Shown: one piece after another, positions 8,598 through 17,244 of the stretch
Position numbering within the stretch: position 1 is the first letter of the stretch
Layout of the letters: the number at the start of each line of letters is the position of its first letter
NCBI GenBank assembly: GCA_964495385.1
Contig: CAZBVO010000008.1
Location: 5,510 to 69,509 of the forward strand
Length of the DNA stretch: 64,000 nucleotides
DNA from: CAG-1138 sp964495385
Lineage (GTDB): Bacteria; Bacillota; Clostridia; Christensenellales; CAG-917
Reading direction: 5' to 3'
Notes under the pieces: generated by a model
The model's database searches: none
What the model was told of the DNA's origin: nothing
What the model saw: the letters and a program-made list of their open reading frames with translations, nothing else
Made by a program: the position numbers and the translations under genes

Positions 8598-9353
8598 ATG
8601 AACGATAAAAACACTATTTTAGAAAAAGATCATCTCTACGGTCGCATTTGGACCGCGGCGGCTATAATCATGATGGCACTTATTCCGATCGGCACGGGCC
8701 TTATCGTAGGCTCCGGCCCGGACTGGGGAACCTTTTTTAAGGTGTTCATCCCGCTTGCCGCAATCTACCTCCCGACGGCCATCGGCGAAATATTCGTGTT
8801 CAGTCCTATCATCGGCGCAAACGGAAGCTATCTGTCGTTTATCACCGGCAACCTTTCAAACCTCAAGGTTCCGTGTGCGGTAAACGCCATCGACAAATCG
8901 GGCTATAAAGCGGGCTCGGAAGAAGCGGAAGTCATCGGCGTAATCTCCATTGCCGTAAGCACCATAGTAACCACCCTCATAATCGGCATCGGCGTGTTTA
9001 TTTTGGCAATTTCCGGTCTGACCGACTTCCTGAACTCTCCGGATGCGGCATTTTTGTCGGATGCTTTCGGCGTGGTTGCATTTGCTCTGTTCGGCGCGCT
9101 CGGCGGACAATATTTGGTCAAATATCCGAAGATGGCTTTGCTTCCTTTGGCAGGCATAGTTACAATCTGCGTGGTTATGATTCTGCTCGGTTTGGGCGCA
9201 AACGCCTCGACAAGCATTATGCTGTTTGTCGGCATCATCTTCTGCTATCTCAATGCTCGCAGGCTCTACTACAAAAAATGCAAGGAAGAAGCCGCCGAAG
9301 CAGCCGTAGCAATGGATGCCGAACCGCAAATCAAATCGGACGAACAAAACTAA
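8598..9353 (+). CDS. Membrane partner protein of the DUF5058 pair
   Basis: This 251-residue protein has about six membrane helices (20-45, 48-75, 115-138, 153-172, 182-200, 203-220) and an acidic, Ala-rich cytoplasmic tail. Conserved-looking stretches include IGEIFVFSPIIGANGSYLSFITGNLSNLK in the first half. It starts 10 bp after the DUF5058 gene with a perfect AGGAGGTG and shares its transcript. I do not know a named family; joint function with DUF5058 as a two-component membrane transporter is an inference from pairing. Confidence 0.8.
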   Translation: MNDKNTILEKDHLYGRIWTAAAIIMMALIPIGTGLIVGSGPDWGTFFKVFIPLAAIYLPTAIGEIFVFSPIIGANGSYLSFITGNLSNLKVPCAVNAIDKSGYKAGSEEAEVIGVISIAVSTIVTTLIIGIGVFILAISGLTDFLNSPDAAFLSDAFGVVAFALFGALGGQYLVKYPKMALLPLAGIVTICVVMILLGLGANASTSIMLFVGIIFCYLNARRLYYKKCKEEAAEAAVAMDAEPQIKSDEQN

Positions 9354-9403
9354 AGCGCAAAAACCGCACAAGCGGTTTTGCTTTAAAACTTCAAAATCAA
9401 AAC

Positions 9404-9431
9404 AAAAAGGTCTCCGTCGGAGACCTTTTTT
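9404..9431. terminator. Bidirectional terminator
   Basis: AAAAAGGTCTCC-GTC-GGAGACCTTTTTT is a perfect 12-bp hairpin with flanking A and T runs between the convergent DUF5058 operon and ppiB. A weaker hairpin (AAAACCGC/GCGGTTTT) lies at about 9360-9380. Confidence 0.9.
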
Positions 9432-9440
9432 AAACCGAAT

Positions 9441-9479
9441 TCTTTCGGTAAGTTTTTCAAGCTAAACCGTTTCGATATG
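9441..9479 (-). repeat. Decayed copy of the ppiB 3' end
   Basis: These 39 bp match 9505-9544, the stop region of ppiB, at roughly 31 of 39 positions. Read on the minus strand the copy still encodes an ending of the form LKHIETV-stop, parallel to DHVERI-stop in ppiB. Only about twelve codons stay open before an in-frame TAA, so it is a remnant. Confidence 0.6.
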
Positions 9480-9504
9480 TTTCAAACCAAATATCAGACC
9501 TTAT

Positions 9505-9544
9505 TTTTTTCGGTAAGGTTTTCGGGCTAAATCCTTTCGACGTG
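9505..9544 (-). repeat. 3' end of ppiB, parent copy of the repeat
   Basis: Second member of the imperfect direct repeat with 9441-9479; it contains the last codons and stop of ppiB plus about 20 bp of downstream sequence. Confidence 0.6.
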
Positions 9545-10033
9545 ATCGATAACCACCGGCACGTCTGGGATGTCGTTGTACCAACCGTACGAGTGCGTTT
9601 TAACGTTGCTTATGTCGACAACCGTTTTGTTGCTTTCCTCGTCGATTGTATGGCCGAATGCGGCGTACTCGTTGTCCAAAAAGCTGCAATCGGCGGCGCA
9701 GATGAAAAACTGGCTCGTTGCGCTGTTAGGTTGATTGGTGCGCGCCATACTTATAACGCCCAGCTTGTGCTTGATGTCGTTTTTGACGCCGTTGTGCAAA
9801 AATTCGCCTTTGATAGGTTTCAGGCCGCCTTTTTCTTTAAGCACGCCTCTTTCCTGAGTCATGCCGCCGCCCTGAATCATAAAACCGCTGATAACTCGGT
9901 GAAAGCACAGGCCGTTGTAGTAGCCCGAATCCACAAGCTTCAAAAAGTTTTCGACAGTGATCGGCGCAGTGGCGCGATCGAGTTCGAGGTTGATTCTTCT
10001 GCCGTCCGTAAGGACGATTGAAACTTTTTCCAT
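9527..10033 (-). CDS. ppiB: Cyclophilin-type peptidyl-prolyl cis-trans isomerase
   Basis: Cytoplasmic cyclophilin of 168 residues that speeds proline isomerisation during protein folding. Family motifs are TVENFLKLVDSGYYNGLCFHRVI (residues about 26-48), FMIQGGG, GVISMARTNQPNSATSQFFI and the NEYAAFG loop. Catalytic-pocket residues Arg (FHRVI), Phe and Gln (MIQGG) are all present. Its ATG directly abuts the TAA stop of queH, and its ribosome site GGAGATAT lies within the last queH codons, so translation is coupled. Just downstream is a decayed duplicate of its own 3' end. Confidence 0.95.
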   Translation of the reverse strand: MEKVSIVLTDGRRINLELDRATAPITVENFLKLVDSGYYNGLCFHRVISGFMIQGGGMTQERGVLKEKGGLKPIKGEFLHNGVKNDIKHKLGVISMARTNQPNSATSQFFICAADCSFLDNEYAAFGHTIDEESNKTVVDISNVKTHSYGWYNDIPDVPVVIDHVERI

Positions 10034-10657
10034 TTATATCTCCTTTTGTTGTTTTTTTGTGTTTTTACTGAATTCGCAGCCGCAATAATCCTGCCTGTAA
10101 AGGCCGTATTGCTTGCTAAGTTCAACGCTTCGTTTGTAGCCGTCCTTTTTCTTGAAATCCGACGGAAGCCACTTTACACCCTCCTTTTGGGCCTGTAATG
10201 CGCCGATTTCGTTCAGAAGTGCGGCGTTTTTCAGCGGACTTATGGTTAGCGTGGTGGTAACGTACTCAAAGCCATAATCCTTTGCCGCTTTTGCCGCTTC
10301 GGCAAGCCTTAGCGAAAAGCACACCTTGCACCTCTTGCCGCCTTCGGGCTCGTTTTCGAGGCCTTTTACCGCCGCCAAAAATCTTTCCGGCTCGTACTCC
10401 CCCTCGATAAATCCCACGCCTGCGGCCTCTGGCATCTGTTTCAAAAGCCTTTTTAGTTCGTCTCTTCTGAAAACGTACTCCTTTTGGTCGGTTATGTTGG
10501 GATTGTAAAAGAAAACGGTGACGTCAAAAAAGCGTGCGACCTCCTCCAACGAGTGCGACGAACACGGTGCACAGCAAACGTGCAACAACAGTTTGGGTTT
10601 TCGGCCGCCAAGCGAGGCCACTTCGTTTTCATATTGCTTGTAAAAATTTGCGTTCAT
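10034..10657 (-). CDS. queH: Epoxyqueuosine reductase, QueH family
   Basis: QueH reduces epoxyqueuosine to queuosine in tRNA, the last step of queuosine synthesis, and replaces QueG in many anaerobes and Firmicutes. The 207-residue protein carries the family cysteines: HVCCAPC near residue 27, KRCKVCF near 110 and YCGC near 190, which hold the iron-sulfur cluster and a second metal. Other family stretches are YNPNITDQKEYVFRRDELKRL and TTLTISPLKN. I took the ATG at 10655-10657; it lacks a clear ribosome site, and an in-frame TTG 18 bp upstream is possible. Stop and ppiB start are adjacent. Confidence 0.95.
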   Translation of the reverse strand: MNANFYKQYENEVASLGGRKPKLLLHVCCAPCSSHSLEEVARFFDVTVFFYNPNITDQKEYVFRRDELKRLLKQMPEAAGVGFIEGEYEPERFLAAVKGLENEPEGGKRCKVCFSLRLAEAAKAAKDYGFEYVTTTLTISPLKNAALLNEIGALQAQKEGVKWLPSDFKKKDGYKRSVELSKQYGLYRQDYCGCEFSKNTKKQQKEI

Positions 10658-10802
10658 AAGTCGATTATAAGCCAACCCGACGTTTATTTCAACAATTTTT
10701 CCGTCAAAAAAAGCAATCCGCCAAAAAAATCACGCATTTTAATTTCCTTTTAAGGCTTGCGCTGTTATAATTAAGTAGAAACATATATGGGAGACTATAA
10801 CT

Positions 10803-11492
10803 ATGCGCATCTTGCTTATCGAAGACGAAATCCAACTTTCAGACGCTCTTGTGGCTGTATTCAAAAAACAGCGTTACTCGGCCGACGCCGTTTACAACGG
10901 CGAAGAAGGCTTCGAATACGCCCGAACAGGAATTTACGACGTGATTTTGTTGGACGTCATGCTTCCGGGCATGGACGGCTTTACCCTGCTTAAACGGTTG
11001 AGAGATCTCAAAGTCAAAACTCCGGTAATCATGATGACGGCTCTCGGCGAAACCGAGGACAGAATCAAGGGCCTCGACTACGGCGCCGACGACTATATTC
11101 CTAAACCTTTCGACACAAACGAGCTGCTGGCCCGCATCCGTGCCGTGGCAAGACGAAAAGACAGCGACCTCGTCGACGAGTACACCTTAAAATTCGGCGA
11201 CCTGGCGTTGGATTTGAAAGCCTATACACTCGCTTGCGGCGCAAACAGCATCAAGGTTTCCGTAAAAGAATACGAAATTTTGAAATATCTTATGGAACAT
11301 CCTCAATTCATCGCAACCCGAGACGACATGATAACAAAAATCTGGGGCTTCGACAGCGAACTCGAATCAAACAACATCGAGGTTTACATCAGTTTTATCC
11401 GCAAAAAATTGGCACACATCAAATCCAACGTCAACATAGTTACCGTACGCGGCGTTGGATATAAGCTGGAGGAAAAATGTTCAAAGATCTAA
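10803..11492 (+). CDS. OmpR/PhoB-family response regulator
   Basis: DNA-binding response regulator of 229 residues. The receiver domain (1-120) has the acidic pair ED near residue 8, the phosphoacceptor Asp in LLDVMLPGMDG (about 51), MMTA and the switch Lys in PKPFD. The winged-helix effector domain (128-225) ends with VTVRGVGYKLE, typical of OmpR/PhoB. It overlaps the histidine kinase gene by 16 bp, so both form one two-component operon. A TATAAT (10766-10771) is the likely minus 10 box; no good minus 35 is seen. The regulated genes cannot be told from sequence. Confidence 0.97.
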   Translation: MRILLIEDEIQLSDALVAVFKKQRYSADAVYNGEEGFEYARTGIYDVILLDVMLPGMDGFTLLKRLRDLKVKTPVIMMTALGETEDRIKGLDYGADDYIPKPFDTNELLARIRAVARRKDSDLVDEYTLKFGDLALDLKAYTLACGANSIKVSVKEYEILKYLMEHPQFIATRDDMITKIWGFDSELESNNIEVYISFIRKKLAHIKSNVNIVTVRGVGYKLEEKCSKI

Positions 11493-12724
11493 AACGAAAA
11501 TTGATGGCGACGTTTGTCCTTACCGGCTTTTTGCTGATTGCCATGCTGTTTTCGGTTGTCTATTTGGTCAACTACTACAACACGCAGTTGCGCATAGACG
11601 ATATGCTTGACAACGTTTTGGCCTCCGACATGAATCTGACGTCGGGAAGCGCCGTTCTTCCAAGCGGTTGCAGTGTCGTGGAAACTTTTTTCAGCGGCAA
11701 AGTTTACGGCGCAGGGCTGGACGATTATCCCGACGACGTTAAGGAGGAAATAGTCCGTTTTTCAACCGATCCCGACGAAGTCAAAAGCAACGGAACCTTC
11801 AAAACGGGCAAATACAAATTCCGCTACAAACGGTCCACGGCGTTTCAGGGCGGCGGCGCACAACGGGTTGCCTTTTTCGACACTTCCTTTACCGACGAAC
11901 TCAGGCTTCACCTCGGAAACAATTTGATAATCATACTCATCTGTTCGATGGCAATAGTTTTGTTTGTATCCTTTAAACTGGCCGAACGTATCGTTCAGCC
12001 GACGCAAAACGCTTGGCAAAAACAAACCGAACTGGTGGCCAACGCCAGCCACGAACTTAAAACGCCTATAGCAATCATAAACGCCAATGCCGGAGCTATG
12101 GCCAACGCTACCGATCCTGCCGACATACAAAAATGGATAAAGAACATTACCGATCAATCCGACCGCATGAGTGCGCTTATATCCGACATGGTGAAACTGG
12201 CAAAATACGAGGCAAACACGGCGGAAGTGCCGTTAGAGCACGTCAACGTTTCGGATTTGCTGGACGGATTGGGCCTTTCCTACGAAGCGAGCGCATTTGA
12301 AAAAAACATCGATTTCGAATGCGACGTCACTCCCGACATATCCATGCGCACAAACGGCAAAATGTTTGAGGAGCTGGCCTACATTTTGCTCGACAACGCC
12401 TTTAAGTACACAAACAAAGGCGGTAAAATTCAGCTTTTGCTGAAACAGGAGAAAAAACACTCGGTCGTATTTACCGTGCAAAACACCTGCAACGGCATTT
12501 CCGAAGACGAACTTCCGAAAATTTTCGACCGCTTTTACAAGTGCGATTTGTCGCACGAAAACAGTGGAAAAAGTTTCGGACTCGGGCTGTCCATCGCAAA
12601 AACGATTGCCGACAAATTGGGCGGCGTTATATCGGCCGTATCCGACGGAAAAAGCTATTTGGCCATGAACGTTTCATTCCACGTTTCGTCCAAAGACGCA
12701 AAACAACCCGACAACAAGGAATAA
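11477..12724 (+). CDS. Membrane sensor histidine kinase
   Basis: Partner kinase of the upstream regulator, 415 residues. A TM helix (about 11-33), an extracytoplasmic sensor region of about 105 residues and a second TM (about 145-165) lead to the dimerisation/phosphoacceptor segment with NASHELKTPI, His near residue 193, and then an HATPase domain with N box (LLDNAFKYTN), a FDRFYK segment and a FGLGLSIAK G box. No HAMP domain is obvious between TM2 and the His box. The sensor domain is not recognised, so the stimulus is unknown. Confidence 0.96.
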   Translation: MFKDLKRKLMATFVLTGFLLIAMLFSVVYLVNYYNTQLRIDDMLDNVLASDMNLTSGSAVLPSGCSVVETFFSGKVYGAGLDDYPDDVKEEIVRFSTDPDEVKSNGTFKTGKYKFRYKRSTAFQGGGAQRVAFFDTSFTDELRLHLGNNLIIILICSMAIVLFVSFKLAERIVQPTQNAWQKQTELVANASHELKTPIAIINANAGAMANATDPADIQKWIKNITDQSDRMSALISDMVKLAKYEANTAEVPLEHVNVSDLLDGLGLSYEASAFEKNIDFECDVTPDISMRTNGKMFEELAYILLDNAFKYTNKGGKIQLLLKQEKKHSVVFTVQNTCNGISEDELPKIFDRFYKCDLSHENSGKSFGLGLSIAKTIADKLGGVISAVSDGKSYLAMNVSFHVSSKDAKQPDNKE

Positions 12725-12728
12725 TTTT

Positions 12729-13238
12729 ATGCCCGACCAAAACTTCAGAAAAGCATACCACAACTTCAAACCCGTTGCAGACAAAAACTCCGAAATTTTG
12801 TTTTTGGGCAGCATTCCGTCCGTCGAATCAAACCGTCAACAGTTTTTTTACATGCACAAAACCAACCGATTTTGGCCCGTGATGAGCGCCGTTTTCGGGG
12901 AAGATTTTTGCGGCATGGACAAATCTCAAAAAATCCAAACACTGCTCGAGAGGCATATCGCCCTGTACGATTCGATAGAAAGCTGCGACATCCTCGCAAG
13001 CAGCGACAACAGCATCAAAAACCCCGTTCCGGCAGACATCCCTTCGATAGTTTCCGACAGCAAAATCAAACGTATTTTTTGCGTCGGCGCGGCAAGCAAA
13101 AAATATCTTTTGAAATTTCATCCGCAATACGCCGACACGGTTACTCTGCTTCCGTCGCCGTCGGCGGCAAATGCGGCCTTCTCGCTTGAGCGCTTGACCG
13201 AAATTTGGAAAGCGGAAATAACGCCTTATATAAAATAA
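12729..13238 (+). CDS. DNA-deoxyinosine glycosylase (uracil-DNA glycosylase superfamily, family 6)
   Basis: This 169-residue enzyme belongs to the hypoxanthine-DNA glycosylase branch of the UDG superfamily; it removes hypoxanthine left by adenine deamination. Motif 1 is LFLGSIPSVESNRQQFFYMH followed by NRFWPVM, and motif 2 is LLPSPSAAN near the C-terminus. The length matches the family. It lies 4 bp after the histidine kinase stop, in the same direction, and the transcript ends at a terminator just after it. A link between repair and the two-component system is possible but not shown. Confidence 0.9.
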   Translation: MPDQNFRKAYHNFKPVADKNSEILFLGSIPSVESNRQQFFYMHKTNRFWPVMSAVFGEDFCGMDKSQKIQTLLERHIALYDSIESCDILASSDNSIKNPVPADIPSIVSDSKIKRIFCVGAASKKYLLKFHPQYADTVTLLPSPSAANAAFSLERLTEIWKAEITPYIK

Positions 13239-13266
13239 AACAGACGCGTTTTGCGCCTGTTTTTTT
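13239..13266. terminator. Bidirectional terminator
   Basis: CAGACGC/GCGCCTG hairpin (one A-C mismatch) with a T7 tail on the plus strand and an A-rich left side, between the convergent glycosylase and NYN genes. Confidence 0.8.
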
Positions 13267-13274
13267 ATTTTTTC

Positions 13275-14789
13275 CTATTCTTCCGTCGGTTTTGTCGATT
13301 TTTTGGCACGAGGTTTTCGTGCGGTCGGTTTTTTGACCTTCGTTACGTCCTCGCCCTCGGTAGTTTTGACGGCGGTTTCAGACGAAGCGTCGGCAGGGAT
13401 TGGCTCTGCTTCCGTCTGTTTTGCCGTTTCTTTTTTTGTCGCTCGCTTTTTCCGAGCGGTCTTTTTCTGTTCGTCCGCGGTCTTTTTCGGTGCAGAGTCA
13501 TCCGTCGTTACGGCAGGTTCGGTAGGTTTAGGTTCCGCCTCGACCTCGACTTTATTGCCGTCGCTTTCTTTGTCCGAAGGGGTTTTTTCCGAAATCTTTT
13601 CGGCTACCGCTTTTTTAGACGTCCGTTTGGCACGCTTTTTGGCGGGTTTTTCGGCAGGTTCCGTACCCGTTTGGTCGGTTTTTACATCGGTTGTTTTGGT
13701 TTCAGGCACGGCGGTCGGCCCGGTCGAAGCCACTTCGTGCTTCTCTTTTGCCGCCGCTTCGACGGTCGGTTCAGCAACGGCTACGCTTACTTTTGACGGA
13801 ACGTCGGCCAAACTGAACATATAATTTCCGTTTTCCAATCGGTGCTCTACGCCCGGGATGTTTTTGAAAAGTTCGACGATGTTCTTTTCGCCCACCTTGA
13901 TTTTTTCGCATTCAGGATGCATCTTTCTAAGCAGGCTCAGCAGCTTTTGATAGCCGATTTCGTTGTCGTTGTTTTTATGCTTTGCGATAATTTTTTTGAC
14001 GTCGGCAATGACCTGTTCGTCATATTCTTTTCCGTCGGTTGCCGCTTTTTCGGCCGTAGAGGCGGCAGTTTCCAAAGGATTTGCGGCAGGTTTAAGATCA
14101 TCGCGATCGGATGCTTTTTTGATAAGCATCGGGATGAAGTGTTCGGTTTTTGCGCTCTTTTGTTCAGGCTGCTTTTCTTGCGGCTTATTTTGAGGCTGAT
14201 TCTTCGGTTTTGCGGTTTTTGGAGCAGGAGTTTCCGAAGCCTTTTCCTCCGGTTTGGCGGCCTTTTTAGGCGCAGGAGAAGCCTTTTGCGCCGTCGAACC
14301 GAATTTTTCGACCGCATATCCCAAATTGATGAATTCCGAAGCCGCTTTCACCGAATTCGGCGTGTGCGTCTCGCCCATGACGATAACGTGTTTTCCGCCC
14401 TCGGTAAGCCTTGTGCAAAGTCTGGTGAAATCGCCGTCCGAGCTGACTATGCAAAAAGTGTCCACTATGCCCTGATACATCAAATCCATGGCATCGATAA
14501 CCAAATAGATGTCGCTGCTGTTTTTGCCGACGGTGTTTTGCGACTGCTGCATAGGCACGATGCCTTTTGCCGCCAAAATACCGTACCAGCCGTTCAGAAC
14601 TTCCCACAGGTTGTAACTGTCCTGTCCCTGTTTTTTAAGCGGTTTCAGTTGCGATTTGGTCCAATCGGCATAAGCTCTTTTTACGATAACTCTGCCTCTT
14701 GACGCAAGCTCGCTCAAAATTTTGTCGATATACCTGCTTTCGATGTTTTCAGCATCGATAAGCAACGCTATATTGTTGATTTTTTCCAT
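13275..14789 (-). CDS. NYN-domain ribonuclease-like protein with LOTUS-like domain and basic tail
   Basis: This 504-residue protein starts with a NYN (PIN-like) domain (1-165): IALLIDAENI, SSDIYLVIDAMDLMY and FCIVSSDGDFTRL carry the acidic residues expected for metal-dependent RNA cleavage. A Pro/Lys/Ala linker follows, then a helical unit at about 255-330 (VIADVKKIIAKHKNN...NGNYMFSL) that resembles the OST-HTH/LOTUS fold, an RNA-binding partner of NYN domains. The last 170 residues are low-complexity Lys/Ala/Glu/Thr, including RKKRATKKE and RKPRAKKS, probably a disordered nucleic-acid-binding tail. The RNA target is unknown. Confidence 0.9.
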   Translation of the reverse strand: MEKINNIALLIDAENIESRYIDKILSELASRGRVIVKRAYADWTKSQLKPLKKQGQDSYNLWEVLNGWYGILAAKGIVPMQQSQNTVGKNSSDIYLVIDAMDLMYQGIVDTFCIVSSDGDFTRLCTRLTEGGKHVIVMGETHTPNSVKAASEFINLGYAVEKFGSTAQKASPAPKKAAKPEEKASETPAPKTAKPKNQPQNKPQEKQPEQKSAKTEHFIPMLIKKASDRDDLKPAANPLETAASTAEKAATDGKEYDEQVIADVKKIIAKHKNNDNEIGYQKLLSLLRKMHPECEKIKVGEKNIVELFKNIPGVEHRLENGNYMFSLADVPSKVSVAVAEPTVEAAAKEKHEVASTGPTAVPETKTTDVKTDQTGTEPAEKPAKKRAKRTSKKAVAEKISEKTPSDKESDGNKVEVEAEPKPTEPAVTTDDSAPKKTADEQKKTARKKRATKKETAKQTEAEPIPADASSETAVKTTEGEDVTKVKKPTARKPRAKKSTKPTEE

Positions 14790-14874
14790 ATATTCTCCGT
14801 TTTTCGTGTCAAAAATCTTATAAATTAACTATAAGTCAGGTTGATTATAACACAATCGGCGCACATAAGTAAAC

Positions 14875-14904
14875 AAAAAAGCCACCTGTTTTAGGGTGGC
14901 TTTT
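14875..14904 (-). terminator. Terminator of the nfeD-floA operon
   Basis: AAAAGCCACC/GGTGGCTTTT hairpin with T run on the minus strand, 33 bp after the stop of the gene at 14937. Confidence 0.85.
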
Positions 14905-14936
14905 AGGGTTTTTTGGCGATTTTTCGCCTTGAACGG

Positions 14937-15494
14937 TTATTTTTTGAATTTAGGTTTTTGTATAACCTCGCCGAAAACCATCATCGCTTGCAACGGTGTG
15001 AGTTCGTATTCGAGGTCGATATCCGCGTCGTCATCGTCGGTTTCGACAAAGCGCACGTTGCGGAGTTCGTCGCACCCCTCGGCATTTTCGACAGGCAAAC
15101 TGCCCGACGTCGGAACGTATTCGACTTGAGTGTTTTTTGTTTTGCTCGGATGGTGATGGTGATCTTCCCGTGAAGTTTTTTCCAACTCCGCTTCGATCAC
15201 CGTCTTTTTTCCGACGTTTGCCAAAACCTCTTGTCTGCGTTTTTGAACGCCGTCGTACCACTCCTCTGCGGTCATGCCGGATTTTGAGGCAGATGTCCGT
15301 TGCCTTTCGGCATCGTTTGCGGCCCTGTTATAATTTTCGTCAACCGCCTTTTTGGCGTTTTCCGATGCGGTGCGCACGCCTTCTTTTACCTTTTTCATGA
15401 TAGGCACAAACACCGCGAAGAATATAACAAACGGTACGACCGACATTATCCCCTCGATAAATTCAAATATTTCGCTTCCAATCAATTTGCCCAT
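14937..15494 (-). CDS. Unknown single-pass membrane protein in the floA operon
   Basis: I do not recognise this 185-residue protein. One hydrophobic segment (about 14-34) is followed by a long charged alpha-helical region (35-75), a DHHHHP motif near residue 111 and an acidic stretch (VETDDDDADIDLE) before the end. It lies 27 bp downstream of floA and shares its terminator, so it may be a local partner of flotillin assemblies; that is an inference from position only. The His cluster could bind metal. Confidence 0.8.
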   Translation of the reverse strand: MGKLIGSEIFEFIEGIMSVVPFVIFFAVFVPIMKKVKEGVRTASENAKKAVDENYNRAANDAERQRTSASKSGMTAEEWYDGVQKRRQEVLANVGKKTVIEAELEKTSREDHHHHPSKTKNTQVEYVPTSGSLPVENAEGCDELRNVRFVETDDDDADIDLEYELTPLQAMMVFGEVIQKPKFKK

Positions 15495-15521
15495 AATAAG
15501 GTTTTATCTGTTCAAAAACCG

Positions 15522-16526
15522 CTATTTAGACGGCTTTTCTGCTTTTTTATCGGCACCGCTTATAGCGTTACGCATACCGGTGTCGGCAATTACGTTCTGC
15601 ATATTGTAGTAGTCCATAACGCCCATGTTGCCGCTTCTTAAAGCGTCCGCAAGCGCAAGAGGAACTTCCGCTTCGGCCTTGACGACTTCCGCTTTCATTT
15701 CCTGAACCTTTGCCTTCATTTCCTGTTCCTGAGCAACGGCCAGTGCCCTTCTTTCCTCTGCTTTTGCCTGAGCTATACGCTTGTCTGCTTCGGCCTGATC
15801 CATCTGCAATTGAGCACCGATGTTTCTGCCTACGTCGACGTCGGCGATGTCGATTGACAAAATTTCAAACGCCGTGCCGGAATCCAAGCCCTTTGCCAAC
15901 ACCGTTTTCGAGATGCTGTCCGGGTTTTCCAAAACGTCTTTGTGGGATGCCGACGAACCTACGGTGGTTACGATACCTTCACCGATACGGGCGATAATTG
16001 TGTCCTCGCCTGCGCCACCCACCAATCTGCTGATGTTTGCGCGAACGGTAACCCGAGCTTTTGCCCTCAATTCGATACCGTCTTTTGCGATTGCGGCGAT
16101 AACAGGGGTTTCAATGACTTTAGGGTTTACCGAAACTTTGACCGCATTCAAAACGTCACGGCCGGCAAGGTCGATGGCTTTTGCCGTTCCGAGCGAAAGT
16201 TCGATGTTTGCGCTGTGCGCGCTGATGAGTGCATTGACTACTTTCAGCACGTCACCGCCTGCCTGATAGTGCGTTTCGAGTTCGGCTATGTCGATGTTCA
16301 AGCCTGCTTTCGTTGCCGAAATGTAAGCCTCGACAACCATTCTGACTTTGATTTTTCTCAGTTTCATACCGATAAGACGTCCCATCGATACCCTTGCGCC
16401 CGAAACGACGGTAAGGAACCACAAAGACACCGGCACCAGCGAGAAGAATATCGCCAGCAACACTACGACCACAGCAACGATGCCTATAACCAGTCCCGTG
16501 CTGACTGCCAAAATTGTATTGATCAT
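15522..16526 (-). CDS. floA: Flotillin-like scaffold protein FloA
   Basis: FloA forms membrane microdomain scaffolds in Firmicutes and is associated with secretion, signalling and cell-shape proteins. The 334-residue protein has an N-terminal hairpin membrane segment (about 5-38), the conserved VRMVVEAYISATKAGL and NIDIAELETHYQAGGDV stretches, the SPFH-like domain (about 60-240) with GEGIVTTVGSSASHKDVLENPD, and the coiled coil QAEADKRIAQAKAEERRA. The operon order nfeD-floA is the classical one. The ATG lies 15 bp after the nfeD stop. Confidence 0.97.
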   Translation of the reverse strand: MINTILAVSTGLVIGIVAVVVVLLAIFFSLVPVSLWFLTVVSGARVSMGRLIGMKLRKIKVRMVVEAYISATKAGLNIDIAELETHYQAGGDVLKVVNALISAHSANIELSLGTAKAIDLAGRDVLNAVKVSVNPKVIETPVIAAIAKDGIELRAKARVTVRANISRLVGGAGEDTIIARIGEGIVTTVGSSASHKDVLENPDSISKTVLAKGLDSGTAFEILSIDIADVDVGRNIGAQLQMDQAEADKRIAQAKAEERRALAVAQEQEMKAKVQEMKAEVVKAEAEVPLALADALRSGNMGVMDYYNMQNVIADTGMRNAISGADKKAEKPSK

Positions 16527-16541
16527 ATTTTTATCCTCCGA

Positions 16542-17063
16542 TTAAATTTTTCTTATTTTTATTGTTCCGCCCTTTGCGGAAACCACCCTGACCGGGCAAT
16601 CACGCTCGACAAATCCCTCTTCCGACGTTACGTCGAACACGTTGTCGCCTATGCGTGCTTTTCCGACGGGACGAAGTTCGGTAAGCGTCGTCCCTTCCTG
16701 CCCCACAAGCGAGCTGTGGTCGGGAGTGCCTTCGGTGACTCCGTCGGGAACGGCCGTTGTTTTTTCAACCAATGCCGTCCGACTTATCCAGCCTCTTTTG
16801 ACGGAATAGGCCATCAACAAAAATGCCAACAGCAGCACCGCAATCTCCAACAGTAGCAGCAAAAAGAACTGTTTTATCGGATTTCCGGAACTGTGTGTTA
16901 CGGCAAGTATCATTCCCAAAAGCGTAAAAACTATGCCGCTTATCCCGAAAACTCCGAAGCCCGGGCAGAAAATTTCGATTATAGACAGAAGCATCCCGAC
17001 GCCGAGACAGACGGCCGCCACCACACCCATATCCGAAAATAAAATTTGTAATTCGGTCAACAT
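16542..17063 (-). CDS. NfeD family membrane protein
   Basis: NfeD proteins are the usual partners of flotillins. This one is the short type: 173 residues with three to four membrane helices (about 12-100) and a C-terminal OB-fold domain (about 115-173) with GQEGTTLTELRPVGKARIGD and a VVSAKGGTIKIRKI ending. The serine protease domain of long NfeD forms is absent. The ATG at 17061-17063 follows AAAGGAGGTAAAA. It is first in the operon nfeD-floA-unknown. Confidence 0.95.
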   Translation of the reverse strand: MLTELQILFSDMGVVAAVCLGVGMLLSIIEIFCPGFGVFGISGIVFTLLGMILAVTHSSGNPIKQFFLLLLLEIAVLLLAFLLMAYSVKRGWISRTALVEKTTAVPDGVTEGTPDHSSLVGQEGTTLTELRPVGKARIGDNVFDVTSEEGFVERDCPVRVVSAKGGTIKIRKI

Positions 17064-17200
17064 TTTTACCTCCTTTGTTTTGATGATTACATTGTAGCAT
17101 ATTCCAAAAAGCAAAGTCAATATAAGTTTATTTAAGTTTTACATAAGTCTTGATAGTTTTGCCGAAGTCTTGCAAAATTTGCAAACTTTTTTATCATACG

Positions 17201-17229
17201 AAAAAACGGATTGCCAAAGGCAATCCGTA
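17201..17229 (-). terminator. Terminator of the small NYN gene
   Basis: Minus-strand ACGGATTGCC-TTTGG-CAATCCGTTTTTT, a strong hairpin with U tract 15 bp after the stop. Confidence 0.88.
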
Positions 17230-17244
17230 ATCCGTTTTGAAAGA

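Noticed and set aside
13251..13796. Plus-strand frames extremely rich in Phe/Arg/Gly opposite the NYN protein tail
   Set aside because: They mirror the Lys/Ala/Glu-rich low-complexity tail on the other strand.
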